From Smallanthus sonchifolius (lineage: Eukaryota; Streptophyta; Magnoliopsida; Asterales; Asteraceae), in contig CM042021.1 of assembly GCA_023525975.1 (NCBI GenBank), positions 109,785,501 through 109,849,500 on the forward strand: a stretch of 64,000 nt of DNA. The letters are read 5' to 3'. Every line of letters starts with the position of its first letter. Position 1 is the stretch's first letter. Below, piece after piece: positions 1 through 10,238 of this stretch. The notes beneath the pieces were generated by a model. The model was not told where the DNA came from. It saw nothing but the letters and a program-made list of their open reading frames with translations, and searched no databases. The position numbers and the translations under genes are program-made.

Positions 1-1219
1 TAACCAACCCAGCCGCTAGGCCATCGCGTTAGAAACCCATTCTGATTCGTTTTAACAAGTAGGTTTCCTGTGTTCTTCCCCCTTTGCGAACCCGGTCGAA
101 AACCAGTCCCAATCCCGTTGAATTTGATCCCGATTGATCACAATAGTTTAGGGGTTTTGATAATCGGGATATTTAGAACTTGTGGGTGAATTTAATTGCA
201 AAACTATTAAGTTTAAGATCGTAAATTCTTGTTTTGAAACTCGAAACCCTAGCTTATGAACTTAGAATCAAATCTGTTGAACCTGATAATGGAAGTGTTT
301 GGATTCATAGGGCTTTCAAAGATTGAAGTATTGCGAATCAAATCATAGGATTTAATTGAATTGAAACCGGGTCTAGGGTGTGGTTCGACTAAACCGTTCG
401 TACGAAGAACCCTAGCTATCCGTTTGCCATGAAATCGATGATATAGTTTCAAATTAGGATGGGACTTTTAACGGGTGGGTGATGGCGATGCTACACATAC
501 AGTTTAATTGAATTTAAAATGTATCTGGAGTAGGGTTCAATTAAATCCGAATGTATATGAACCCTAGGATCGATTCTTGATTGGATCGATGTTATAAGCC
601 ACAATTATGTTAGGGCTTTCAATGTAAGAATGAAAAGTAAGCTGTAGGTATATTCAATTACCTGAATTGATAACATAAATGTGGAGATCGAGTAGATGTC
701 GGCCGCGGCTTCAATGGTTATTCTTCGGCGTTCACGGCTGCGTCTCAGATCAAATCAAATGATGCAACAGGTTCAGGGGAGTTCGAATAAGGTGTGAATG
801 TGCTTAATTTGTGAGCATGATGATTGAAATGGTTGGATCGATTAAGTTCGACGGTTTCACTTGAATGCCCATGATTGGGATTAATTCGATGCAATAACTA
901 TGATTAAAGCACAACTGATGGTCGCTTATGATGTTTAATGTGCTTTTCAGTTACAAATTGGACCTAATTCGGTTAAGATTTGTGAATTTGAGTCAAGAAT
1001 TTCATGGGTTTGACTTTTAAAAGTCAACATAGACAAAACTCCTCAAATTTTGACTTTTCTGAGTCAACATATTGAGTTTAGGTTAATTACATAACTAATC
1101 CCTATGGTTTGAGTTGGAATAATGACAGGATTAGACCCTAAGGTTTGAGATAATTAAATTATTTTAACTTTAACTGAGTTTGGTTAACGGGGTTAACCTG
1201 AAAAGTCTGGATTATTACA
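1..1219 (-). repeat. 3' LTR of the first Tekay element (partial)
   Basis: It matches 8163-9380 almost base for base and ends in ATTATTACA at 1219, the CA-type end of an LTR read on the minus strand. The window starts inside it, within the tRNA-like block, so about 1.8 kb of this LTR lies outside. Confidence 0.9.
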
Positions 1220-1330
1220 TCATCCCCTAGTTGAAAGAATTTTCGTCCCGAAAATTAAGATAAATAAATAAAAAAATTTCTGAGGTGTCACATCATCCCC
1301 TAGTTGAAAGAATTTTCGTCCCGAAAATTA
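1220..1330 (-). promoter_or_regulatory. Polypurine tract region, duplicated
   Basis: Read on the minus strand, the bases next to the LTR are CAACTAGGGGATGA, a plausible plus-strand primer. The same ~40-bp block (ATCATCCCCTAGTTG then GAATTTTCGTCCCG) occurs at about 1217-1257 and again at about 1289-1330, separated by an A-rich spacer ending CTGAGGTGTCA. Only the copy touching the LTR is in the expected position. Confidence 0.65.
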
Positions 1331-1406
1331 GAATGTTACCTTATGAGTTTGACGCGGGGTGCTTGAACAAATGAGGATACTTGCGCATCATCTGATCTTC
1401 GCGCTC

Positions 1407-1790
1407 CTATGTAAATTCCGTTCCGCGTTTCAAGTTCCAACGAACTCTGAAAATAGGGATCTTACTGTGCTTTAACGTTTTAACTTCCCTATCCATAATT
1501 TCCACAGGTTCTTCGACGAAACGTAACTGTTCATCAATGTGTAGTTCCTCTAGAGGAACTGCGAGTGATTCGTCTACTAGGCATTTCTTTAAATTTGAGA
1601 CGTGAAAGACGTTGTCTACACCACTAAGTCCTTCAGGTAGGTCCAGTTGATACGCTACTGGTCCGATTCTCTTCATTATATTGAATGGTCCAACATAACG
1701 AGGATTCAGTTTACCTCGTTTCCCGAAACGAATGACACCTTTCCAAGGTGAGACTTTGAGTAAGACCATGTCACCTACTTGAAACTCCAA
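1407..1790 (-). pseudogene. Integrase C-terminal domain and chromodomain of the first Tekay element
   Basis: It opens with GDMVLLKVSPWKGVIRFGKR and GKLNPRYVGPF, the GPF/Y-type module of the integrase C-terminus. This is followed by VDNVFHVSNLKKCL and a chromodomain-like end, PVEIMDREVKTLKHSKIP then FRVRWN. Chromodomains of this lineage are thought to steer integration towards particular chromatin. The frame meets TAG at 1404-1406 and then continues about 20 codons to a TAA at 1341. Confidence 0.9.
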
Positions 1791-1820
1791 AGGTTTACGA
1801 CGCTTGTCGGCATAGCTCTT

Positions 1821-2399
1821 TTAACGATCATGAGCTGCCGCCATACGGTTTCTAATTTGAAAGATCTTTTCGGAAGTTTCAAATACAAGTTCAGGACCTG
1901 TGAGTTGGCTATCTCCAACCTCGGTCCAACAAATGGGAGAACGACATTTCCGTCCATAAAGTGCTTCAAATGGAGCTGCCTTGATGTTAGTGTGATAGTT
2001 GTTGTTGTAGGAGAACTCCACCAACGGTAGGTGAGACTCCCAAGTGTTACTGAAATCGATCACACAAGCTCGTAGCATGTCCTCCAGAGTTTGGATAGTT
2101 CGTTATGTTTGGCCATCAGTTTGAGGATGGTATGTTGTGCTCATATCTAGACGCGTGCCTAAGGCCTTATGTAACGACTGCCAGAAACGAGAAGTGAATC
2201 GTGCATCACGATCCGAAATAATGGAGATTGGCACCCCGTGCCGAGAGACTATTTCTTTCAAGTATGTACGAGTAAGCTTATCCATTTTGTCGGTTTCCTT
2301 GATTGCTAGGAAATGAGCAGATTTTGTTAGGCGATCAACAATTACCCATATAGTATCACATCCGGTAGGGGTTTGGGGTAATTTGTTGATGAAGTCCAT
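1821..2399 (-). pseudogene. Integrase core of the first Tekay element
   Basis: Two same-frame segments, 2399-2103 and 2078-1821, separated by a TAA near 2100. The core reads MDFINKLPQTPTGCDTIWVI, then SDRDARFTSRFW and HPQTDGQT, covering the first two catalytic acidic positions. The expected glutamate position coincides with the stop. The second segment holds the conserved EFSYNNNYH and EALYGRKCRSPICW blocks. A TAA near 1818 separates it from the C-terminal domain. Confidence 0.88.
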
Positions 2400-2417
2400 G
2401 GATATTTGCTCCCATTT

Positions 2418-3383
2418 TCACATGGGAATTTCTGGTTGTTGCAGAAGACCGGATGGTTTTTGATATTCAACTTTGACCTTCGCGCAAGTCAAGCACTTAC
2501 TAACATAGGTGGCTATATCGGCCTTCATCTTCGGCCACCAATATAGTACTTTTAGATCATGGTACATTTTATCGGAACCCGGATGAATGGAGTAACGAGA
2601 TTTATGAGCTTCATCCATGATTAGTTCCCTTAAATTTTCGAACACTAGAATCCATATTCGTTCGACGAAGTAACGAATTCCGTCAGATTTTACTTCAAGT
2701 TGTGCTTCCATGCCGCGTGTACCTTGTAACGGTAGGTTATCTTCTTTCAAGGCTTCAAGTTGAGCACTACGGATTCTGTCAGGCAATCCAGGGTGAATAG
2801 TAAGTTGTAATGCTCGAACTCGTTTGGGTTTCGTTTCCTTTCGGCTTAGTGCATCAGCCACAACGTTAGCTTTACCCGGATGGTACCGGATCGCACAGTC
2901 GTAATCATTTAAAAGTTCAACCCAACGACGTTGTCGCATGTTCAACTCCTTCTGCTCGAAGATATGCTGAAGACCCTTGTGATCGATGTAGATGGTGCAC
3001 TTGGTACCGTACAACTAATGTCTCCATATCTTAAGTGCAAATATTACGACTCCCAACTCTAAGTCATGAGTGGTGTAGTTTTTCTCGTGAACCTTTAACT
3101 GACGTGACGCGTATGCGATTACCTTTTCGCGTTGCATTAAGACACAACTCAGGCCTTGAATGGATGCATCACAATACACCACAAAATCATCGGTTCCTTC
3201 CGGAAGAGCTAAAATAGGTGCACTGCAAAGTTTCTGTTTAAGATGTTGGAATGCTGACTCTTGGTTGTCGCCCCAATTATAGGCTTTACCCTTTTGAGTT
3301 AAAGCAGTGAGGGGTTGTGCAATCTTGGAGAATTCTTTAATGAAACGACGGTAATAGCCAGCCAATCTAAGAAATTGTCGCAC
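2418..3383 (-). pseudogene. RNase H and integrase zinc-binding region of the first Tekay element
   Basis: Two open stretches in one frame (3383-3015 and 3014-2418) separated by a TAG near 3012. The first gives the RT thumb/RNase H start, with GYYRRFIKEFSKIAQPLTAL and the RNase H motif VYCDASIQGLSCVLMQ. The second gives the rest of RNase H (IYIDHKGLQHIF, NVVADALSRKE) and the HHCC integrase finger (HPGSDKMYHDLK...CLTCAKVK). It ends at a TGA near 2415. Confidence 0.88.
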
Positions 3384-3463
3384 CTCAGTTGGCGTCGTCG
3401 GTGCCGCCCAATTCTTGATTGCTTCTATTTTAGATGGGTCGACATGTATCCCTGTCTCGTTGA

Positions 3464-4360
3464 TTACATATCTAAGAATTGCATTTCACGAATCCAGAAT
3501 TCGCACTTGGAAAGTTTTGCATACAAATGCTCTTGTCTTAGTAATTCTAGAATCAAACATAGGTGTTCCTCATGTTCATCCCTATTCTTGGAATAAATGA
3601 GGATGTCATCAATGAAGACGATGACGAATTGATCAAGGTACGGTTTACACACATGGTTCATGAGATCCATGAATACCGTGGTTGCATTGGTCAATCTAAA
3701 TGGCATGACCATGAATTCGCAGTGACCATACCTAGTTCTGAATGCCGTTTTTGAGATGTCTTCGTCTCGTACTTTGAACTGATGATAACCGGATCTAAGA
3801 TCTATCTTGGAATAGAAACTTGATCCTTGGAGTTGATCAAAATGGTCATCTATGCGAGGTAAAGGGTAGCGGTTCTTGATTGTGACTTTATTCAGCTCCC
3901 GGTAATCAATACACATACGGAAAGTACCGTCCTTCTTCTTGACAAATAATACCGGAGCTCCCCACGGTGATGAACTAGGTCGGATGAAACCTTTATCCAA
4001 TAAATCTTGCAATTGAGTGGACAGTTCCTGCAGTTCGCTGGGTGCCAGTTTGTAAGGTGCCCGAGCAATCGGTGCTGCTCCGGGTGCTAGATCAATTTGG
4101 AACTCAACCTGACGGTGTGGTGGTAAACCGAGCAGATCCTCGGGAAACACTTCCAAAAATTTACGCACAACTGGAATATCATCAATCTTCTTCTCTTCTG
4201 AGGGCTGCTCAGCAACAAGAGCCAAAATAGCTGTATGCCCCTTTCGAAGACATTTCTGTGCTTTCATGAAGGATATGATGCCAACGACTACACCACTCCC
4301 TTTTGCCTTGGACAGAAAGGATTTCCCCTCTAAGGAGAGGAAGGCAAACATTTTTGTCAC
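3464..4360 (-). pseudogene. Reverse transcriptase of the first Tekay element
   Basis: An open stretch of 298 codons. It contains the RT entry motif GFIRPSSSPWGAPVLFVKKK, the finger-palm motif YRELNKVTIKNRYPLPRIDD, the SKIDLRSGYHQ block holding the first catalytic aspartate, and the catalytic box FIDDILIYS. The frame is lost just after REMQF (around 3470) by what looks like a one-base deletion; the reading then continues as VINETGIHVDPSK in another frame. RT motifs are intact, but the domain is cut off from RNase H and integrase. The upstream start is arbitrary because this is an internal part of a polyprotein. Confidence 0.92.
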
Positions 4361-4440
4361 AACAGATGGCCTCAGGTTGGTTCTTGGACAATCAATTCAT
4401 ACCGACAATAAGGTCGAAATTGCCAAGTGTAACTGGTAGA

Positions 4441-4631
4441 TGGTCAACCCAAGCAAACCATACCAAGATATTGTCTGCTTTGCCCCCGATGGGTTGCCCA
4501 TCCAAGAACTCACGGTTTTGTTTTCACCCGACGAGTTGCTCGCCCAGGCAAAACGCGTCTCGATAGAGAAGGTATCCACCTCCTAATAAGGAACGTATCG
4601 TTCTCCCCCTCAACCGATGCGGGATATTACA
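4441..4631 (+). mobile_element. TRIM-like short LTR inserted in the Tekay protease
   Basis: A ~190-bp block separates the protease pieces on either side: TIEIAD on the minus strand at about 4636-4655 and PVTLGNFDLIVG at about 4395-4430. It begins TGGTCAACCCAAGC and ends AACCGATGCGGGATATTACA. Internal phrases such as AAGATATTGTCTGCTTTG, AAACGCGTCTCGATAG and the AACCGATG(C/T)GGGAT end are, from memory, those of a widespread small plant LTR repeat (TRIM-like). The flanking five bases do not match, so the duplication is eroded or the ends are slightly off. Confidence 0.6.
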
Positions 4632-4690
4632 GTCTGCTATCTCAATAGTATACTTGGCTTTTAATAGAGTTAGAGTACGACACATTCATA

Positions 4691-6358
4691 TGGAATTTGT
4701 AAAATCGTGCTGAGACTTCTAGTGAGACCCGCGCTTATAAGGCAAGTGTTAGCCAATGCATAGGCTAAGGGAAGAGGTTCACATGTAAGGAAGAAAAGTC
4801 TAAGGAGATATACATTCCAGTAGCATAAGAGATAGGGTGTATGTTTAAGTAGTTGCGTTCAACTGATGGTTGGTTAGGTTAAATCTTCATTTCCTACTGT
4901 CATTGGATCAACGGAATCATTTCTTGAAGAAAGAAATCCGTTTACAGGATTGAATATGCTGTAGTAAAATTCGAAGTTAGACTAAGGATTAGTCATAGGA
5001 TAAGACAATAGGGTCGAATGAGATTTATTGTTGGAGCGTAAGGAATAACGTGTTAGCATAGAAAGAATTCCTCAAATTCTGTGTACATAGTTGGAGTCGA
5101 TAAGTTTGCTATGAGATTCTATTAGAGTTTCAATCAAGATGGTTTCTGTGATCACGTTTAGATGAGTGTCTTAATTTCACTAAGACTCTTACATGAGTGA
5201 GAATAACATTGATGGATTTCATTGATGATAATTCAGTGTGTTCGTAATCATTTTCAACTTAATGGTCGCGTCTATCAACTGTTGAACAGGTTTAATGATA
5301 CCAACTAGTCATTGAGCGGGTTACAAGAACTTCTACTGATAGTGGAAGTTTAAGTTTGTAGATCACTGATTAGGACCATTTATCCACACACTAGGTTTCA
5401 CCAGGACTTACATGTTCCTCAAATTATTATTACGTGTGCACCCGTAATGATAATTTGCTTTGCATGCTCACCATTGTTCTCCCTGTCCTGTGTCATAATG
5501 TCCTTTAGGTTATATTGTTGAGTATAGAGTGTTGTCAGATATGATAAGTCATTGAAAGGAGTAGTCATCAACCATAAGTTGATCGACTAGGACTCATATC
5601 AGTATGAGTAGTCGGGAATAGGTTGATACGAGTATTCACCCGAGTTGAAATACGATACGATAGTCCAATCCAGCGGATTGTAGATGGTAACAAGCATATG
5701 AAGCAAACATGTACATGTAATGCGACTTCGAGAAGTGAAACTAGTTCATGGATATGTGTTACTGGAAGAAGAAAGGTAGATGTTCTTCCCACCGAGTCAG
5801 AATAGGGTTTGAGTATGCATTAAGCAATGCGTTCTCAAATTTGTAGTCAATCTATTCTTAACAGAATATCGACCAAAGACGCGAGCCCATGGCTCGATAA
5901 AATGATGACATCTACGTGTCAATGGATTTTGCAATAATGCGCGCAACGGTCTGCCTTCAGTCGGCGTATTGTTGCTAATGTGTACAGTAGGGACTCGCCT
6001 CCGACGATCCCAACTCCCAAGGAGATATGCGTTAGTGCTGAGTGTCGTCCATAACATGGACCTGAGAAAGCCCACCATACCCAACGGGTGATGGTGATGT
6101 AAGTGACTCCTCCGAAGGCTCCGTCTCGCTGCCCTCGAACGGGAGTGGATGATGTTCCGGTGATTCCCCGAGTGTCGTCACTGGGAATGATGATGCAATG
6201 CAAATGATGTGTCCCTTGCCAACTGAGGGTGATACGGATGGTGATACATGCCCGCACTGCAATGTATAGTTTCTATATGTATCACGTATAAGTGTCTGTG
6301 CCGTGTAACTAATGTGTGAGGTTATAGTCTAGTATGCAATCCTAGTTCTCTATAACCG
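4691..6358 (-). other. Internal region of the first Tekay element without recognisable gag
   Basis: Gag is expected here between primer site and protease. No frame shows the CCHC knuckle or the capsid-like blocks seen in the related element at 60543-62153. Several short minus-strand frames exist near 5800-6260 but resemble nothing I recognise. Either gag has been replaced or it has decayed beyond recognition. Confidence 0.6.
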
Positions 6359-6371
6359 GGCTCTGATACCA
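6359..6371 (-). promoter_or_regulatory. Primer-binding site, initiator-Met type
   Basis: The minus strand reads TGGTATCAGAGCC three bases downstream of the LTR end. This is the usual plant retroelement primer site for initiator tRNA-Met. Confidence 0.9.
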
Positions 6372-7079
6372 ATCTGTCACACCCCCAATTTCAACTAACG
6401 GAGTTTTACCGTTTGGAAGGTGACACACCAGGATCTCAGTCATTAGTTACATCAAACGACACTATATGGGACTTGAAATGTCAAAACATAAAAGTTCAGA
6501 GTTAATGCGGAAGCGTAAACGTTAATATGAAATCAAAAGTAATTACACGGAATCGGCGTCAATCATTGTAAATAAGTAAACTGTTTCAAATGTTTGAAAT
6601 GGATAATATGACAGTAGGACTCCATGCATGTCCTAAGTGTGCAACCTGTTCCTTAGCGACCTGAGAAACATGTAAGAAAAAGTGTCAACACGAGGTTGGT
6701 GAGATCACAGGTTTCAAGTTTGCAATAAGAGAGTGTTTGCCAGATTATGTACATTCAATATGCATATCTATAGGTAGCTAACCTATGTTCATGTTTTACT
6801 AAAGCGCTCGCAACCGAAGCTGACTGTGTTTGTATGCCTCCTGCCAGGTCTATCAACTCTGGCACATGTGAGTAGGCTAACATTTCACCCGTTCGATATC
6901 CAATCGAGTTAGCGCGACTAGCGCGGGTGGGATTTGTCAAACCCAGTAGTACTACTAAACATTACCTCGCTAAGATCCATATTAACGGTCCGATATAAGA
7001 TGAGGACTTTCTGTGATAGTGTCTTACGCTTAGTCTCAACAGTGATATCATATAAAGTACCATAATCAAATAGTTGCGT

Positions 7080-7257
7080 CATGTTTTCTCCCCCGACGGG
7101 AAAAATAATATTTGCTTGCGTACGTGTTTCTCCCCCACGGGGAAAACAAGTAAAAGTATGATAGTTGGTGTTCATGTTTGTTTCTTCCTCAACAGGAAAA
7201 CAAGTAAAATACGTTTGTGTGTAAGCATGTTTCTCCCCCAATAGTAAAACAGGTAAA
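7080..7257. repeat. Degenerate tandem repeat inside the Tekay LTR
   Basis: Four imperfect units each carry TTTCTCCCCC or a close variant, a short spacer and (G)AAAACA(A/G)GTAAAA, spaced about 45-60 bases. The related LTR at 35286-38070 has a single such unit (near 37388), so the array expanded in this copy or subfamily. Confidence 0.65.
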
Positions 7258-7576
7258 AAGGGGTCGTGAAACTCACCTGCGTTGCGTTGTAGGTAGTATC
7301 ACACAAGTATGAGATTTAGAACCTCAAGTGTTAGCCTGCGTGGCTTACGTATGCCCTAGAATCATAACCACATAAGTTAGGGATACAATGGGATTTGTGA
7401 CGACGACACGGAAGATTAGAACGTCTTAAAACATTCTAAGGGTTAACGGGTAGACGAACGCGTCTACAGGAAAATAGATTTCGGAATAGAATTAGCATAA
7501 CTAAATTTCGTGTCGAACGTTACGAATAATATGTATAATACTTGTGTGTTTGGGTCATTCAGAAATGTGTAAGAAA

Positions 7577-8080
7577 ATAATATATATACCATATATTATT
7601 TTTAAGTTCGAAGGATTAATAAACGTTTGCGTGGAAAAATAATAAATATATTATTTTTAATTGAGTATAAAACGTGGGTCAATGATATAAATAATTATAT
7701 TATTTAATAGTCTGAAATAATCCAATAAGTTTGAGTCACAAGTTGAAAATAATAATAGTATATTATTTTATCCGAAGTTAATAAAAAAGAGGGTAAATAA
7801 TATACATAAATATATTATTTATAAATCTTAAACGTCTTCATAACGTTTATAATTGTAGCAAAAATAATATAAAAATATTATTTTTAATTGAGGTCACGAT
7901 GCTAGAATAATAAAAAAATATCATTTCATTTTAAGTTGTGATTTGAATACAATATAGAAAAATATATTATTTTATGAGTAGAAATATGTTATAATTTTAA
8001 AGCCGAGCCTACGGGTAATATACGAGGCTAAAATGTCATAATATATTATTATAATAACATGGGGTAAGTTTTTATATTAA
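7577..8080. repeat. Array of AT-rich short palindromes in the LTR
   Basis: About ten blocks of the form AAAATAATAtA...TATATTATTTTT recur every 40-70 bases. Each can form a small AT hairpin. The LTR at 36780-37110 has the same pattern, so it is a family feature. Confidence 0.6.
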
Positions 8081-8103
8081 AAATAATAGTTTAAAATTGT
8101 TTT

Positions 8104-8187
8104 AAAAAGAAAAGGGGGTGGAGGGATCGAACCCGGGTCCTTCCCCTACGAGTACAAAGATTTAACCAACTCAGCCGCTAGGCCATC
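8104..8187 (-). other. tRNA-like segment with Pol III A and B boxes inside the LTR
   Basis: The minus strand reads TGGCCTAGCGG (A box, + 8175-8185), then 40 bases, then GGGTTCGATCC (B box, + 8124-8134), then CCCCCTTTTCTTTTT, a T-run that could end Pol III transcription. The A box matches the tRNA consensus well. Acceptor pairing is poor, so this is tRNA-derived or SINE-derived rather than a working tRNA gene. The window's first ~30 bases are the same segment in the other LTR. Confidence 0.7.
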
Positions 8188-9406
8188 GCGTTAGAAACCC
8201 ATTCTGATTCGTTTTAACAAGTAGGTTTCCTGTGTTCTTCCCCCTTTGTGAACCAGGTCGAAAACCAGTCCCAATCCCGTTGAATTTGATCCCGATTGAT
8301 CACAATAGTTTAGGGGTTTTGATAATCGGGATATTTAGAACTTGTGGGTGAATTTAATTGCTAAACTATTAAGTTTAAGATCGTAAATTCTTGTTTTGAA
8401 ACCCGAAACCCTAGCTTATGAACTTAGAATCAAATCTGTTGAACCTGATAATGGAAGTGTTTGGATTCATAGGGCTTTCAAAGATTGAAGTATTGCGAAT
8501 CAAATCATAGGATTTAATTGAATTGAAACCGGGTCTAGGGTGTGGTTCGACAAAACCGTTCGTACGAAGAACCCTAGCTATCTGTTTGCCATGAAATCGA
8601 TGATATAGTTTCAAATTAGGATGGGACTTTTAACGGGTGGGTGATGGCGATGCTACACATACAGTTTAATTGAATTTAAAATGTATCTGGAGTAGGGTTC
8701 AATTAAATCCGAATGTATATGAACCCTAGGATCGATTCTTAATTGGATCGATGTTATAAGCCACAATTATGTTAGGGCTTTCAATGTAAGAATGAAAAGT
8801 AAGCTGTAGGTATATTCAATTACCTGAATTGATAACATAAATATGGAGATCGAGTAGATGTCGGCCGCGGCTTCAATGGTTATTCTTCGGCGTTCACGGC
8901 TGCGTCTCAGATCAAATCGAATGATGCAACAGGTTCAGGGGAGTTCGAATAAGGTGTGAATGTGCTTAATTTGTGAGCATGATGATTGAAATTGTTGGAT
9001 CGATTAAGTTCGACAGTTTCACTTGAATGCCCATGATTGGGATTAATTCGATGCAATAACTATGATTAAAGCACAACTGATGGTCGCTTATGATGTTTAA
9101 TGTGCTTTTCAGTTACAAATTGGACCTAATTCGGTTAAGATTTGTGAATTTGAGTCAAGAATTTCATGGGTTTGACTTTTAAAAGTCAACATAGACAAAA
9201 CTCCTAAATTTTGACTTTTCTGAGTCAACATATTGAGTTTAGGTTAATTACATAACTAATCCCTATGGTTTGAGTTGGAATAATGACATGATTAGACCCT
9301 AAGGTTTGAGATAATTAAACTATGTTAACTTTAACGGAGTTTGGTTAACGGGGTTAACCTGAAAAGTCCGGATTGTTACAGAATGTAGTTATAGTTTTAA
9401 CACTAT

Positions 9407-9562
9407 AATGGATATGTGGATATGGTGTTATGGTCTAAGTACCATAATGAATATGTGGATATGGAGTTATGGTCTAAGTACCATAATAGATATGTGGATA
9501 TGACGTTATGATCAAAGAATCATAATAGAAATGTGGTAATGAAGTTATGGTCTATGTGCCAT
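9407..9562. repeat. 39-bp tandem repeat, four units
   Basis: Four consecutive ~39-bp units share GATATGTGGATATGG...GTTATGGTCTAAGTACCAT with increasing divergence to the right. Confidence 0.85.
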
Positions 9563-10024
9563 AGTGGAAGTGGATATGTGTTAATCATGTATGTTAAATG
9601 AAAAGAATGAAACTTATAGGTGAAATGCAAATGATATGTAGCCTAATGACAAATTGGGTGAAAACGGGTCAAATGGGTGAAAACAAGTAGTATTTACTTG
9701 TTTGATATGTTTTATCTTCATTACTAATGGTGTTATATGTGGTGTTGTGTAGGAAAAGATCCGGGATAGTAAAGGTCAAGTCTATGGCGAATGTTGGATT
9801 CTCATATGCACTTTTTGATGATTTCGGGTGTAGTTTGAAGTCCATCTAATGGATGTAAATTTATACAAGAAATTGTGTTTTGATGTATTTAGATGGTGTT
9901 TTGAATGCTTTTCTCAAAAACCCAAGTGATTGGGAAATTTTGGTGTCTAGTTGAAATGATAAAAGTTAGAAATTTGCTAAGTGTTGAATATCTGCAGATA
10001 CAGAAACTTTCTGTGAAAAAGGGG

Positions 10025-10155
10025 TCTTCACGACACGCGAAAAGCCAGTGCTGGGTCTTCGCGACACGCGAAGACCTGGTTTTTCGGAGTTTGTTTTTGG
10101 GACTCCCTCGCGGCACGCGAAGGAAGGGCTCCAGAAGTTCGCGACACGCGAACAG
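10025..10155. repeat. Cluster of TTCGCGACACGCGAA-type palindromes
   Basis: Four variants of TTCGCG-ACA-CGCGAA occur within 130 bases, in CACGACACGCGAAAAG, TTCGCGACACGCGAAGAC, CTCGCGGCACGCGAAGG and TTCGCGACACGCGAACAG. Each is an inverted repeat with a 3-base centre, GC-rich in an otherwise AT-rich LTR. Confidence 0.8.
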
Positions 10156-10238
10156 TAAAAAAAAATTATTCTCTTGGGACGAATGCTTCCGCGTGTTTTA
10201 ATGATTTATTAATCGGTGTTTGAAAGTAGAGTGTTACA

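Larger units (their letters stand above)
1341..4690 (-). pseudogene. Tekay pol polyprotein (protease remnant to chromodomain), broken
   Basis: One pol coding region in the order protease remnant, RT, RNase H, integrase, chromodomain, ending at a TAA at 1341-1343. I see one frameshift near 3470, just after the RT, and in-frame stops near 3012, 2415, 2100, 1818 and 1404. Apart from the frameshift the pieces stay in register, as expected of a decayed single polyprotein. The protease is split by a TRIM-like insertion (4441-4631) and has lost about 26 codons relative to the element at 58-64 kb. In an intact relative this protein copies the RNA and integrates the cDNA; this copy cannot encode it. 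Confidence 0.9.
1..9380 (-). mobile_element. Tekay-type Ty3/gypsy chromovirus, no recognisable gag, truncated by window start
   Basis: Two near-identical copies of one sequence bracket a minus-strand pol: 1-1219 matches 8163-9380, with roughly 15-20 differences by eye. On the minus strand the order is 5' LTR (6375-9380), an iMet-type primer site, a long region without recognisable gag, protease remnant, RT, RNase H, integrase, chromodomain, polypurine tract and 3' LTR. LTR ends are TG...CA. Domain order and the C-terminal chromodomain place it with the Tekay/Del chromoviruses. High LTR identity suggests recent insertion, yet pol is broken in about six places and gag is absent, so it probably moved with proteins supplied in trans. 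Confidence 0.9.
6375..9380 (-). repeat. 5' LTR of the first Tekay element (~3.0 kb)
   Basis: On the plus strand it runs from TGTCACACCCCC at 6375 to GGATTGTTACA at 9380, TG...CA in both directions. It contains an imperfect CCCC-GGGG repeat block (7080-7257), an array of AT-rich palindromes (7577-8080) and a tRNA-like A/B-box segment (8104-8187). Its last 1.2 kb is duplicated at the window start. Confidence 0.92.
9381..10238 (-). repeat. Partial LTR of an older element, interrupted by the first Tekay insertion
   Basis: Starting right after the Tekay LTR, this stretch has no coding potential and ends in GAGTGTTACA at 10238, an LTR-type terminus (TGTAACACTC on the minus strand). Beyond it a different sequence, the helicase relic, begins. 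It holds a 39-bp tandem repeat and a cluster of palindromes. Its other part lies outside the window. Confidence 0.6.

Noticed and set aside
5919..6262. Candidate gag of the first Tekay element (112- and 76-codon minus frames)
   Set aside because: No capsid block or zinc knuckle, and no similarity to the gag of the related element at 60543-62153; left as unrecognised leader.
6359..6371. Possible tRNA gene at the TGGTATCAGAGCC sites
   Set aside because: These are primer-binding sites adjacent to LTRs; no cloverleaf surrounds them.
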